From Posidoniimonas polymericola (lineage in GTDB: Bacteria > Planctomycetota > Planctomycetia > Pirellulales > Lacipirellulaceae): DNA of 64,000 nt. Shown in pieces: positions 54,429 to 62,676 of the stretch; position 1 is the stretch's first letter; each line of letters starts with the position of its first letter. The notes under the pieces were generated by a model that did not search any database, had not been told where the DNA came from, and was given only the letters and a program-made list of their open reading frames with translations. The position numbers and the translations under genes are program-made. The DNA is taken from assembly GCF_007859935.1 (NCBI RefSeq), contig NZ_SJPO01000003.1:206827-270826 (forward strand), given 5' to 3'.

Positions 54429-55079
54429 TCAGGCCGTCGGCTCCGCCAGACGCTTGGCGGGAACGCCGATCGCTGTGGTCTCAGGGGCCACACGGTGGTA
54501 GGCAACGCTTCCGGCGGCGATTGTAGCGTAGTCGCCGACCCTGACGCCTGGAAGCACCGCGGCGTGCGAGCCCATAAACACGCCCTCACCGAGCCGTGCA
54601 CCGCCGGTGATATCGCAGTGCCCGCTGAGGGTGCACCCGTCGCCCAACGACGCGTCGTGCCCGACGGTGGCGTGGGCGTTCAGGCAGACGAAGTCGCCGA
54701 TCGTGACGTCCGCCGTTACCGTCGCGTAGGGGCAGACGACGCACCCAACTCCCAGACGGCAACGCGGCCCGATGATGGCGGTCGGGTGAATCAGCGACAC
54801 GAACTCGGCGCCTCGGGACCTTAGGCCCGACGAGACCTGCAGCTTTGCTTTAGGGTCGCCAATGGCGCACAGGAACAGATCGCCAGCCTCGGGCAAGTAG
54901 TCGGAGCAGCGGCCCAGCAGCTTGTCCTCCAACCCGTATCCGTCCAACGGGTCGGACCGGTCGTCCAAGAACCCGGTGACGCCCGCCGGCAGCAGCCCAG
55001 ACGCGATGGCGTGGCCCGCCCAGGCGTGCACCTCGCGTCCGAAGCCGCCGGCGCCGACGATGATGATTCTGCTGGACAC
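54429..55079 (-). CDS. LbetaH acyltransferase, NeuD/PglD type
   Basis: A 216-residue sugar N- or O-acyltransferase. The N-terminal Rossmann-like part (SRIIIVGAGGFGREV) binds the UDP-sugar; the C-terminal left-handed beta helix of hexapeptides ends in VPAKRL. The catalytic His is probably His141 in ATVGHDASLG. PglD moves acetyl from acetyl-CoA to the 4-amino of a UDP-sugar; in this cluster an acyl-ACP donor is likely (inference). GTG start at 55079. The SDR gene ends 14 bp upstream, so the genes are co-transcribed. Confidence 0.88.
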   Translation of the reverse strand: MSSRIIIVGAGGFGREVHAWAGHAIASGLLPAGVTGFLDDRSDPLDGYGLEDKLLGRCSDYLPEAGDLFLCAIGDPKAKLQVSSGLRSRGAEFVSLIHPTAIIGPRCRLGVGCVVCPYATVTADVTIGDFVCLNAHATVGHDASLGDGCTLSGHCDITGGARLGEGVFMGSHAAVLPGVRVGDYATIAAGSVAYHRVAPETTAIGVPAKRLAEPTA

Positions 55080-55093
55080 CGCTCGACCGATTG

Positions 55094-55855
55094 CTAGTGA
55101 ATAGTGAAACCGCCGTCGACGACCAACGATTGGCCGGTAATCCAGCTCGCGGCGTCCGAAAGCAGGAACGCGACCGCGTTCGCGACGTCCTCCGGCTTGC
55201 CCATGCCCAGCGGGTGCTTCGCGCGCAGGGCGCGGACACGGTCGCCCTCCATGAGAGAGTAGGACTTTTCGGTGAGCATGGTCTGCACGTGGCCGGGGCA
55301 GACGCAGTTAACTCGGACTTCTTCCGGCGCCAGCTCCAACGCCAGCGACCGGGCGGCGGCGATCAGGGCCCCCTTGCTCGCGGAGTAGGCCGACACCGCG
55401 ATGTCGCCGACAATCCCCATCACCGATGAGATGTACACGATGCTGCCGGGCTTCGTCGAAACCTCTTTCTGGCGGAAGCCACGGCTGAGCGCGATCGCCG
55501 CGGAGAAGTTAATCCGCATCAACTCGTCCACCTTCTCGGGCTTCGAGACCCGAAGTGGGTAAGTGAAGTTGACGCCGGCGGAATGAACCAAGCCGCTGAA
55601 GGGGCCGTGTTCGGCCGCCAGTTGCTTCATCCACGCAGGGATCTCGTCGAGCTTGTTAAGGTCGAACGGGGCCACGATGTGATCGCCTGGGGCGAGCAGT
55701 TCCCTTGTCTCGCGGAGCCCGCGCTCGCTACGCGAGACGAGCACGACCGACGCGCCGAGCTGACTGAGCAAGACGGAGATCCCCCTGCCCAAGCCGGCGG
55801 ACGCGCCGGAGACCAGCACGCGGCCCCCACCCATGTCCATCGGGTTCAGGGGCAT
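55094..55855 (-). CDS. FabG-like SDR, 3-oxoacyl-ACP reductase type
   Basis: A 253-residue NAD(P)H oxidoreductase. Cofactor motif SGASAGLGRGI; NFSAAI helix; catalytic Ser144 (YISSVMG), Tyr157 and Lys161 (YSASK); PGHVQT and a final GQSLVVDGGFTIH as in FabG. Start ATG 55855 lies one base from the KAS III stop (55856), so the two are coupled. In this cluster it could reduce the 3-ketoacyl-ACP made by the neighbour to a 3-hydroxyacyl-ACP (inference). Confidence 0.88.
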   Translation of the reverse strand: MPLNPMDMGGGRVLVSGASAGLGRGISVLLSQLGASVVLVSRSERGLRETRELLAPGDHIVAPFDLNKLDEIPAWMKQLAAEHGPFSGLVHSAGVNFTYPLRVSKPEKVDELMRINFSAAIALSRGFRQKEVSTKPGSIVYISSVMGIVGDIAVSAYSASKGALIAAARSLALELAPEEVRVNCVCPGHVQTMLTEKSYSLMEGDRVRALRAKHPLGMGKPEDVANAVAFLLSDAASWITGQSLVVDGGFTIH

Positions 55856-56905
55856 CTACGCCGCCTCCGGCATCGCCGCGGGGGGGGAGTCTACCGACAC
55901 CACAGCAGGAAGGACCGCGTCGTGGAGCGACACCGCGGCGCCGCCCCAGGACCAGCCGACGCCGAAGCCGACTAGAGCCAGCCGCCTAGATAGGGTTGCG
56001 CCGGGCGCTCCCCACGCATCGGCGATCGCCAGCGGGATCGAGGCGCAGCTCGCGTTGCCGTACTTCTGCAGACCGATGACGAGCTTCTCCTCGGGGAGCT
56101 TCAGACGCTTGCGGAAGTGCTGGAGCATAAACAGGTTTGATTGGTGCATTACCACGCTCTCGACGTCGTCGGTGGTCCAGCCATGCTCTTGGATCGTAGC
56201 GCGGTAGGCCCTGGGGACCTCGCCCAGTGCGAACTGGAAGACCTCGGCGCCGTCCATCTTCAGCCGCGGCGGGTGTTGCTGATCGGCGGGCTCGCGGAAC
56301 CCGCCGCGTCGGGTGATGAGGTGTTCTGCCCCCGCCCCGTTGGTGCCGAGCACGATCGTCGCTGGCGGGGCGTCGGCGTCCGGCTCGATCGCGGTGGCCG
56401 ACCCGGCGTCGCCGAACAGCGGCGCGGTGGACCGGTCGTCGGGCGACACCATCTTGGTGATCGTGTCGCCAACAAGTAGGAGCACGCGGCCGTCAATTGA
56501 GCCAGCCAGCTGCATGGCGACTGCCAGTCCGTAGACGTAGCCAGAGCATCCCATGTTGACGTCGAACGCGGCGCAGCTCGGGGCAAGGCCCAACCGGTGT
56601 TGGAGCACGCAGCTGGTCGAGGGTGCGAAGTAGTCTGGCGTTTGCGTGACAAAGATCAGGCCCTGGACGTCCCCGCGGTCCCAAGAGAGGTCCGCGAGGA
56701 GTCGCTCGGCTGCCTCGAAACAAAGGTCCGAGGCGCAGACGCCGTCCTCGGCGACGCGGCGTTCTTCGACGCCGACGCTGGCGCGGATTTTGGCGGACTC
56801 TTCGTCGCCGAACCGCCGAGACAGATCGTCCGCCGTTAGCGTGTTGGCGGGAACCGCCGACGCAATCCCGGCCACGCGGACTCCGTTTATCTTCATCGTC
56901 GCCAT
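55856..56905 (-). CDS. FabH-like 3-oxoacyl-ACP synthase III
   Basis: A 349-residue thiolase-fold condensing enzyme. The complete catalytic triad is visible: Cys120 in MGCSGYVYG, His254 in VVMHQSN, Asn284 in KYGNASCASIP. It makes a 3-ketoacyl-ACP from an acyl-CoA starter and malonyl-ACP. Being between an ACP and a FabG-like gene in a polysaccharide locus, it is unlikely to be the housekeeping FabH; a dedicated role in acyl decoration is inferred. Start ATG 56905. Confidence 0.9.
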   Translation of the reverse strand: MATMKINGVRVAGIASAVPANTLTADDLSRRFGDEESAKIRASVGVEERRVAEDGVCASDLCFEAAERLLADLSWDRGDVQGLIFVTQTPDYFAPSTSCVLQHRLGLAPSCAAFDVNMGCSGYVYGLAVAMQLAGSIDGRVLLLVGDTITKMVSPDDRSTAPLFGDAGSATAIEPDADAPPATIVLGTNGAGAEHLITRRGGFREPADQQHPPRLKMDGAEVFQFALGEVPRAYRATIQEHGWTTDDVESVVMHQSNLFMLQHFRKRLKLPEEKLVIGLQKYGNASCASIPLAIADAWGAPGATLSRRLALVGFGVGWSWGGAAVSLHDAVLPAVVSVDSPPAAMPEAA

Positions 56906-56948
56906 TGTTCAATTCCTGTGGTGGCCGGCCGAGGCTGCGCCCTGGGGA

Positions 56949-57188
56949 CTACGCGGCCCTTTGCCGCGACAGCGTTTCTTCGAGCGCGAGCCTGAGGGCC
57001 TTGATGTTCTCGCAGCCGATGATCAGCTTTGGCTCCAGGCTGACTTCGTACTCCTCGTCGATCATCGCGATCACCGAAACGAACATCAGCGAACTCCATC
57101 CCGGCAGCTCCGTCAGCTTCTCTTGGCCAGTGATTGTCCCCGGATCGACCTCGAAGAGCTCTTCGAGATGAGCGTACAGTTGAGTCAT
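56949..57188 (-). CDS. Dedicated acyl carrier protein
   Basis: A 79-residue four-helix carrier. The attachment motif is GWSSLMF, with Ser33 as the likely phosphopantetheine site; the usual Asp before Ser is itself Ser here. Helix II continues SVIAMIDEEYEV, acidic as in ACPs. Start ATG 57188. It lies 43 bp before the KAS III gene and 89 bp after the aminotransferase gene. Probably holds the acyl chain of the sugar-modifying pathway. Confidence 0.85.
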   Translation of the reverse strand: MTQLYAHLEELFEVDPGTITGQEKLTELPGWSSLMFVSVIAMIDEEYEVSLEPKLIIGCENIKALRLALEETLSRQRAA

Positions 57189-57277
57189 TGTGTGGTCCTC
57201 GGTTCAGGGGCGAAGGTAGGGGTTGGGCGGTTCTATCAGATTCGCGAAACCCGAGACAACTCCACTTAAAGCTAGCG

Positions 57278-58438
57278 TCATGCCGCTCGGTGACCGGCCA
57301 AGGAGAACGCGTCACGGACAGCCTTCGCGACGCGATCGAGCTGCCGGTCTGTTAACGCCGAGCCGCTCGGTAGACAGAGCCCGGTCTCGAAGAGCGTCTG
57401 AGATACGCGGCCCCCCACCCGGCGGCAGTCCTGGTGGACTGGCTGCAGGTGCATAGGCTTCCAGAGGGGGCGGCTCTCGATACTCTGTCGAGCCAGCGTT
57501 TCGCGCACGGCGGTTTGATCCACGCCGGCGGCGGCCGGGTCGATCTGCATGCATGTGAGCCACCGCGTGCTGGCGCCGTAGGGCGCCTCGGGCATAAACG
57601 ACACTCCGGGCAGATCCGAAAGGGCGCGACGGTAGGAGTCGAAGTTTGCCCGCCGTGCGGCGACGCGCTCGTCCAGCACGGCGAGCTGACCGCGAGCGAC
57701 CGCCGCCAGCAGGTTGCTCATGCGGTAGTTGAAGCCGATCTCCTCGTGCTCGTAGTGCGGCGCGGGCAGCTTGGCCTGGGTCGCCAGGTGGCGGATCCTC
57801 TCGGCCAGCCCTGGGTCGGACGTGACCAGGACGCCGCCGCCGCTGGCGGTGATGATTTTGTTGCCGTTCAGCGAGTAGACGCCGCACCGGCCCTGCGTGC
57901 CCGCGTGCCGGTCGCCACACGTCGCGCCGAGCGACTCGGCCGCGTCGACAATCAACGGCGTAGCAAACCTCTCACAGAGGGGCTCGATCCGTTCGTAGTC
58001 GGCGCACTGCCCGAAGGCGTCGACCGTCAGCACCGCGGCGGGCCGGGCGCCGGCGGCCGCCATCCGCTTAAGTTCGGCTTCCAGCAGGTCGGGGTCCATA
58101 TTCCAGCTGGCGAGGTCGCTGTCGACAAACACCGGCTTGGCGCCGCAGTAGCGTATGGCGTTGGCAGTGGCGGCGAACGTCAGGGTCGAGCACAGCACCT
58201 CGTCGCCAGGGCCGACGCCGTGGGTCAGCAAAGCCAGGTGCAGCGCGGCGGTGCCGGTGGCGAGCGCAACGGCCGCCTCGGTGCCAACCCGCTCGCACAC
58301 TTCACGTTCCAAGGCGTCGACGTGCGGGCCGAGCGGGGCGATCCAGTTCGAGTCGAAGGCGTCGAGCAGCAGCTCCCGCTCGCCCCCCGACATGTGCGGA
58401 GGCGAGAGCAGGATGCGTTCTGGACTGGGGGCGTTCAT
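57278..58438 (-). CDS. DegT/DnrJ/EryC1-family sugar aminotransferase
   Basis: A 386-residue PLP enzyme that converts a nucleotide-linked keto-sugar into an amino-sugar. Lys194 in SLNGNKIITASGGG is the PLP lysine; Asp165 in IVDAAESLGA binds the ring nitrogen; AVALATGTAALHLAL holds phosphate. Closest in style to PglE (4-amino from UDP-4-keto-6-deoxy sugars). Start ATG 58438 overlaps the stop of the glycosyltransferase fusion by 4 bp. The product would be the acceptor for the LbetaH acyltransferase. Confidence 0.92.
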   Translation of the reverse strand: MNAPSPERILLSPPHMSGGERELLLDAFDSNWIAPLGPHVDALEREVCERVGTEAAVALATGTAALHLALLTHGVGPGDEVLCSTLTFAATANAIRYCGAKPVFVDSDLASWNMDPDLLEAELKRMAAAGARPAAVLTVDAFGQCADYERIEPLCERFATPLIVDAAESLGATCGDRHAGTQGRCGVYSLNGNKIITASGGGVLVTSDPGLAERIRHLATQAKLPAPHYEHEEIGFNYRMSNLLAAVARGQLAVLDERVAARRANFDSYRRALSDLPGVSFMPEAPYGASTRWLTCMQIDPAAAGVDQTAVRETLARQSIESRPLWKPMHLQPVHQDCRRVGGRVSQTLFETGLCLPSGSALTDRQLDRVAKAVRDAFSLAGHRAA

Positions 58439-60309
58439 GCGGCGACTCGGTCGGTAGAAGCAGGCGGCGAGGCGTCTTCCTTGCCGCGGAACTCGGGCAT
58501 CGTTGCGTGCCCGTCCGCAGCGACGCCGCGGCGGGTCAGTGTAATGACTACGGTCTGCAACAGGATCCAGAGGTCAAGACGCAGCGAGAGGTTCTCGACG
58601 TACGCGACATCCAGTTTCAGGCGTTCTTCCCAGCCGCAAGCGTTGCGGCCCTTCACCTGCGCCAGCCCGGTGACGCCGGGGCGGACCTCGTGACGGCGGC
58701 GCTGCTGTGGGCTGTAGCGCGGGAGGTACCTTGTCAGCAGCGGCCGCGGTCCGACGAGACTCATATCGCCGCACAGCACGTTCCACAGCTCTGGCAGCTC
58801 GTCGAGGCTGGACGCTCGGAGCAGGCGTCCGAACGGGGGGAGCCGCTGCTCGTCATCAAGCAGCACCCCGTCGGCGTCGCGGCGGTCGGACATGCTCCGG
58901 AACTTGATCATTCGGAAGACCCGCTCAGCACGCCCCGGACGATCTTGCCGAAAGAGCACCGGAGAACCCAGCCGACAACGCACCAGCAGCGCAGTGACGG
59001 CGATGACCGGAGAGAGCAGCACCAGCAGCGTTGCGGATGCGGCAATGTCGAGGCCCCGCTTGCCGAAGGTGCGGTAGAAATAACCGCGACGCGTGCGGTG
59101 CAGGTGAGCCGCCCGCTCGAGCGACTCGATCAGCTTGGGCGCTTGCGCATCGCGGCAGAACTCGGCTTCGTACGCCCGTCGGGCGTTGCGTCCCATCTCG
59201 CGGCGCTCCTCGATGGACCGGCCGAGGTGGCGGCGGATCGCAATCTCGAGGGAACGCGGGTCCGAAGGGGCAGCGGTCTCGCCGCAACGGCGCGACGCAA
59301 CGATGTCGGTCGCCTCGCCCTCAACCGCCATCAGCAGCGGGCGGGCTGCGGCCATGCAGGCGAAAGTCTTCGATGGAATCGAGAGCCGCGACATCGGGTC
59401 TGGCTTAAGGTGGATCAGCAGCAGGTCGGATCGCCGTAAGCGTTGGCTCGTTTGGTCGAGCGGCATCCTGCCGAGGAACTCCACATTCGCAAGGCCACGT
59501 TTGGCGGCTGATCGACGCAGCCCTTCAAGCTCGACGCCGTCGCCGATTATCTCGAAGCGCACTTCGGGCAGGTCCGTGAGCAGCGACGCCGCGTCGAGCA
59601 GCACGCCGAGGCCCTGACACGGTCCGACCGCGCCCGCGTAGGTGATCTTGAGGCCCGCAGTAAGTTCTGGCGGGGACTCGGCCGCCGCAGAAGTCGGGAA
59701 CCGGCTGCTACTCGGCCAGTAATAGACCAAGTGGATTTTAGCCGGATGGACTCCCATCGCGACCAGTGATTCTCGGTAGCCCTTGGTGATCACATTGATC
59801 TCTGCCGCGCCGGCGTAGACGAATCGCATGAAGCGACGGATCACGCCCATCGCCAGCGGGCTGCTCATCATCCCCGACGCTGCCACACTCTCCGGCCACA
59901 GGTCAGCGACGTCGAGCACGTAGGGCCTTCGCCATAGGCGGCTCAGCAACCAAGCGGTCAGCCCGATCGGGGCCGCCGACTGGTAGACGAGAATCACATC
60001 GGGCCGCCGCGACTTCAGCAGTCCCACCAGGATGGCGCTGATCGCGAAGCTGCAGTAGTAGAGGATCCGGCGGAGGGCCGACTTGCTGTGGTCGGGCAGC
60101 TGGGGCGCCCGAATCACACGGACTCCGTCGATCTGCTCTTCGCCAAGAAGCTTCTGCCGGTAGCCAGGGTAGGTTGTGCCGAGCGGGTAGCAGGGGAAGC
60201 CGGTCAGCACCTCGACACCGTGGCCCGCGTCGCGCAGCAGCGTCGCGAGCTCCTGCCACTTGTCAGCAGGCTCCGGCGTGAAATATTGAGTGAGCAGCAA
60301 GACACGCAA
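58435..60309 (-). CDS. GT4 glycosyltransferase fused to an initiating sugar-phosphate transferase
   Basis: A 624-residue fusion. Residues 1-~400 are a GT-B glycosyltransferase of family 4: LLLTQYFTPEPADKWQELA, ADLWPESVAASG, TYAGAVGPCQGLGVLLDA, and the Ser/Pro loop RLSIPSKTFACMAAARPLL. Residues ~412-600 are a polyisoprenyl-phosphate sugar transferase of the WcaJ/PglC type: KRGLDIAASATLLVLLSPVI (membrane hairpin), VLFRQDRPGR, MIKFRSM, DELPELWNVLCGDMSLVGPRP, VRPGVTGLAQVKGR. It could both start the lipid-linked unit and add the second sugar. Start ATG 60309. Confidence 0.92.
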   Translation of the reverse strand: MRVLLLTQYFTPEPADKWQELATLLRDAGHGVEVLTGFPCYPLGTTYPGYRQKLLGEEQIDGVRVIRAPQLPDHSKSALRRILYYCSFAISAILVGLLKSRRPDVILVYQSAAPIGLTAWLLSRLWRRPYVLDVADLWPESVAASGMMSSPLAMGVIRRFMRFVYAGAAEINVITKGYRESLVAMGVHPAKIHLVYYWPSSSRFPTSAAAESPPELTAGLKITYAGAVGPCQGLGVLLDAASLLTDLPEVRFEIIGDGVELEGLRRSAAKRGLANVEFLGRMPLDQTSQRLRRSDLLLIHLKPDPMSRLSIPSKTFACMAAARPLLMAVEGEATDIVASRRCGETAAPSDPRSLEIAIRRHLGRSIEERREMGRNARRAYEAEFCRDAQAPKLIESLERAAHLHRTRRGYFYRTFGKRGLDIAASATLLVLLSPVIAVTALLVRCRLGSPVLFRQDRPGRAERVFRMIKFRSMSDRRDADGVLLDDEQRLPPFGRLLRASSLDELPELWNVLCGDMSLVGPRPLLTRYLPRYSPQQRRRHEVRPGVTGLAQVKGRNACGWEERLKLDVAYVENLSLRLDLWILLQTVVITLTRRGVAADGHATMPEFRGKEDASPPASTDRVAA

Positions 60310-60345
60310 GGTCTGTCCTCGGTTGCTGTACGCAAGGCCGCACGG

Positions 60346-61491
60346 CTACGCCGCGCGGATCCCGTCCCACAAATGGCCGAGCTTCGCGGTGCCGAGGATC
60401 AGCTTCAGCACGCGGTGCGAGGTGTTGGTCACCTGGTACTCGGGGGCAATGTTGTGCTCGCGGGAGTTCTGGCTGTTCTGGGTCACAAACTCTACCGACT
60501 CGACCACGGTCCCGACGTCCAGGCCGGTCAGCACGATGTGGCCGGTGTCCATCGCCTCGGGGCGCTCCATCGCGGTGCGGGTGGTGACCGCCGGGAAGCC
60601 GAGGATCGAGCTCTCCTCGCTAATCGTGCCGCTGTCGGAGATCGTGCAGAACGCGTCCTGCTGCAGCCGCACGTAATCGTGATACCCGAACGGCTGCAGG
60701 AACCGCACCCGCGCGTCGGCGCCGTTTCGAACAGCGGGCGCCAGGGCCTCGAGCTTCTGCTTGGTTCGCGGGTGCGTGCTGACGATCAGCGGACGGTCGT
60801 AGCGTTGGCAGAGCGTGTTGAGGATCGTCAGCAGCTGCTCGAGGTTCTGCTTCGAGTCGACGTTCTCCGCCCGGTGTAGGCTGACCACCAGGTACCCATT
60901 CGGCGTGAGCTGCAGCCGGTCGAGGATGCCCGAGGCGGCGATCTCGGGTTTGCAAGAGTCGAGCACCTCGCGCATCGGCGAGCCGGTCAGGTAGATCTTC
61001 CGCGGGTGCACCCCCTCGGCCAGCAGGTTGCGGCGGGCGTGTTCGGTGTAGACCAGGTTGAAGTCGCTGATGTGGTCGACGATGCGGCGGTTGATCTCCT
61101 CGGGGACGTTGAAGTCGAAGCAGCGGTTGCCGGCCTCCATGTGGTAGAGCGGGATCTTCATCCGCCTCGCGATCACGCCGGCGAACGCGCTGTTGGTGTC
61201 GCCGAGGATTAGCACCGCGTCGGGGCGTTCTTGGACGAACACCTCCTCGGACTTCACCAGCACATCACCCAGGATGCGGCCGAGCGACGAGCGGTCGACC
61301 CCCAGGTAGTAATCCGGCTGGCGGACCTTCAGGTCCTCGAAGAAGACCTCGTTCAGCTCGTAGTCGGAGTTCTGGCCGGTGTGCACCAGCTTGTGGTCGA
61401 CGTGCTGGTCCAAGAGCGCCATCACCCGCGACAGGCGGATAATTTCTGGGCGGGTGCCCAGGATCGTCATAACTTTGAGTGGAGCCGCCAT
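60346..61491 (-). CDS. capG: UDP-sugar 2-epimerase of the WecB/CapG (FnlC) type
   Basis: A 381-residue GT-B-fold epimerase. TILGTRPEIIRLSRVM, HTGQNSD, ILGDTNSAFAGVIAR, HMEAGNRCFDFNVPEEINRRI, SLHRAENVD and SDSGTISEESSILG are the family signature segments. Together with the two genes upstream it fits CapG/FnlC, the last step to UDP-N-acetyl-L-fucosamine (2-epimerisation of the L-talo form). Start ATG 61491. Plain WecB activity on UDP-GlcNAc cannot be excluded by sequence alone. Confidence 0.87.
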   Translation of the reverse strand: MAAPLKVMTILGTRPEIIRLSRVMALLDQHVDHKLVHTGQNSDYELNEVFFEDLKVRQPDYYLGVDRSSLGRILGDVLVKSEEVFVQERPDAVLILGDTNSAFAGVIARRMKIPLYHMEAGNRCFDFNVPEEINRRIVDHISDFNLVYTEHARRNLLAEGVHPRKIYLTGSPMREVLDSCKPEIAASGILDRLQLTPNGYLVVSLHRAENVDSKQNLEQLLTILNTLCQRYDRPLIVSTHPRTKQKLEALAPAVRNGADARVRFLQPFGYHDYVRLQQDAFCTISDSGTISEESSILGFPAVTTRTAMERPEAMDTGHIVLTGLDVGTVVESVEFVTQNSQNSREHNIAPEYQVTNTSHRVLKLILGTAKLGHLWDGIRAA

Positions 61492-61554
61492 CGGGCCCTC
61501 CTGGCGTCGGGGCCGGGCAGCCTTGCCCGACCGAGCGTGTCTTGCAGCGCGGGG

Positions 61555-62676
61555 TCAGGCCACCGCGTCGTAAAAGGTGTCCGGGTCGGCCTGGTCGAAG
61601 ACTTCGTTGCACCAGAACATGGTCAGCAGCTCCTCGGAGCCGACGTTCTCGATGTGGTGGGTGTGCAGCACCGGGATTGAGATGAACTGCGGCCGGTCGC
61701 CGCAGACGCGGAAGTCCTTGACCGCGCCGCCGTGGATCGGACGCAGCCGGATGACCGCCTCGCCCTTGAGCACGCAGAACCACTCGACCTTGCGGGTGTG
61801 GTAGTGGTTGCCGCGGATCACGCCCGGCTTGGTGGTCGAGAAGAACACCTGGCCGCCGGTGGCGAGCTTGATGATCTCGTACAGCTCGCCGCGGTTGTCG
61901 GCCTTGACCTCCGGCGTGTGCCGGTGGTCGTCCAGGTCCACGTACGACAAGAAGGTCGAGTACAGGGTGGCGTCGAGGTGGCTTGTCAGGTCGGGCACGA
62001 TGTGCCGCTCGAAGAACGACGCGCGGAAGTCCTCGAGCTTGGCGAGCAGCTCAGAAACTTTGAGCGTTGCACAGCCCTCGAGCCGCGTCACGCGGGTCTC
62101 GGCGGGCGGGTCGGCCAGCAGCCCGCAGAGCCGCTCGGCGACGTCGCCCACCCAGATGAACTCGACCTCGCGGTCCTCGATGATCTGTGGGCTCTCGCCA
62201 GCGGCGAGTTTGGCGCAGAAGGTCGCCACGACGGAGTTGTAGTTCGGCCGACAGCCCGCGCCGTAGACGTTCGGGAGCACGGCGATTGAGAGCGGCGCGC
62301 CGGTCCGGTGGGACCATTCGGCGAGCGTCTGCTCGGCGGCCAGCTTCGCCCGGCCGTAGGGCGAGCCGTTGTCGCGCTGCGTGGTCGAGCTGAACACGAC
62401 GTGCGGCGTCTGGCCGTTGGCCTCGCACGCGCGGACGAGTTTCTCGGCCATCACGGTGTTGCCGGTGCGGACCTCGTCCTCGGTCCCGCGGTTGACGCCG
62501 GCGATGTGCAGCACGGCGTCGCAGCCGGCGAGCTTGGCGGCGAGGCGATGCACGTCGTCCCAGGCCGACCGCGGGATCAGGCGGACCTCGACCCCTTCGT
62601 GGGTGCGGAGCCGCGTCTGCAGCCCCTTAGCGACGAATCCGCTCGGACCGGTGATGGCGATGACCTGGTTGCTCAC
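61555..62676 (-). CDS. capF: CapF/FnlB-type bifunctional reductase with cupin domain
   Basis: A 373-residue protein, the length of Staphylococcus aureus CapF. Residues 1-~245 are an SDR: IAITGPSGFVAKGL, VLHIAGVNRG, FSSTTQRDNGSPYGRAKLAAE (Tyr and Lys of the active site). Residues ~255-373 are a cupin: KPGVIRGNHYHTRKVEWFCV with the metal ligands, and LHTHHIENV. CapF makes UDP-2-acetamido-2,6-dideoxy-beta-L-talose. GTG at 62676 overlaps the capE stop as GTGA, so they are coupled. Confidence 0.93.
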   Translation of the reverse strand: MSNQVIAITGPSGFVAKGLQTRLRTHEGVEVRLIPRSAWDDVHRLAAKLAGCDAVLHIAGVNRGTEDEVRTGNTVMAEKLVRACEANGQTPHVVFSSTTQRDNGSPYGRAKLAAEQTLAEWSHRTGAPLSIAVLPNVYGAGCRPNYNSVVATFCAKLAAGESPQIIEDREVEFIWVGDVAERLCGLLADPPAETRVTRLEGCATLKVSELLAKLEDFRASFFERHIVPDLTSHLDATLYSTFLSYVDLDDHRHTPEVKADNRGELYEIIKLATGGQVFFSTTKPGVIRGNHYHTRKVEWFCVLKGEAVIRLRPIHGGAVKDFRVCGDRPQFISIPVLHTHHIENVGSEELLTMFWCNEVFDQADPDTFYDAVA

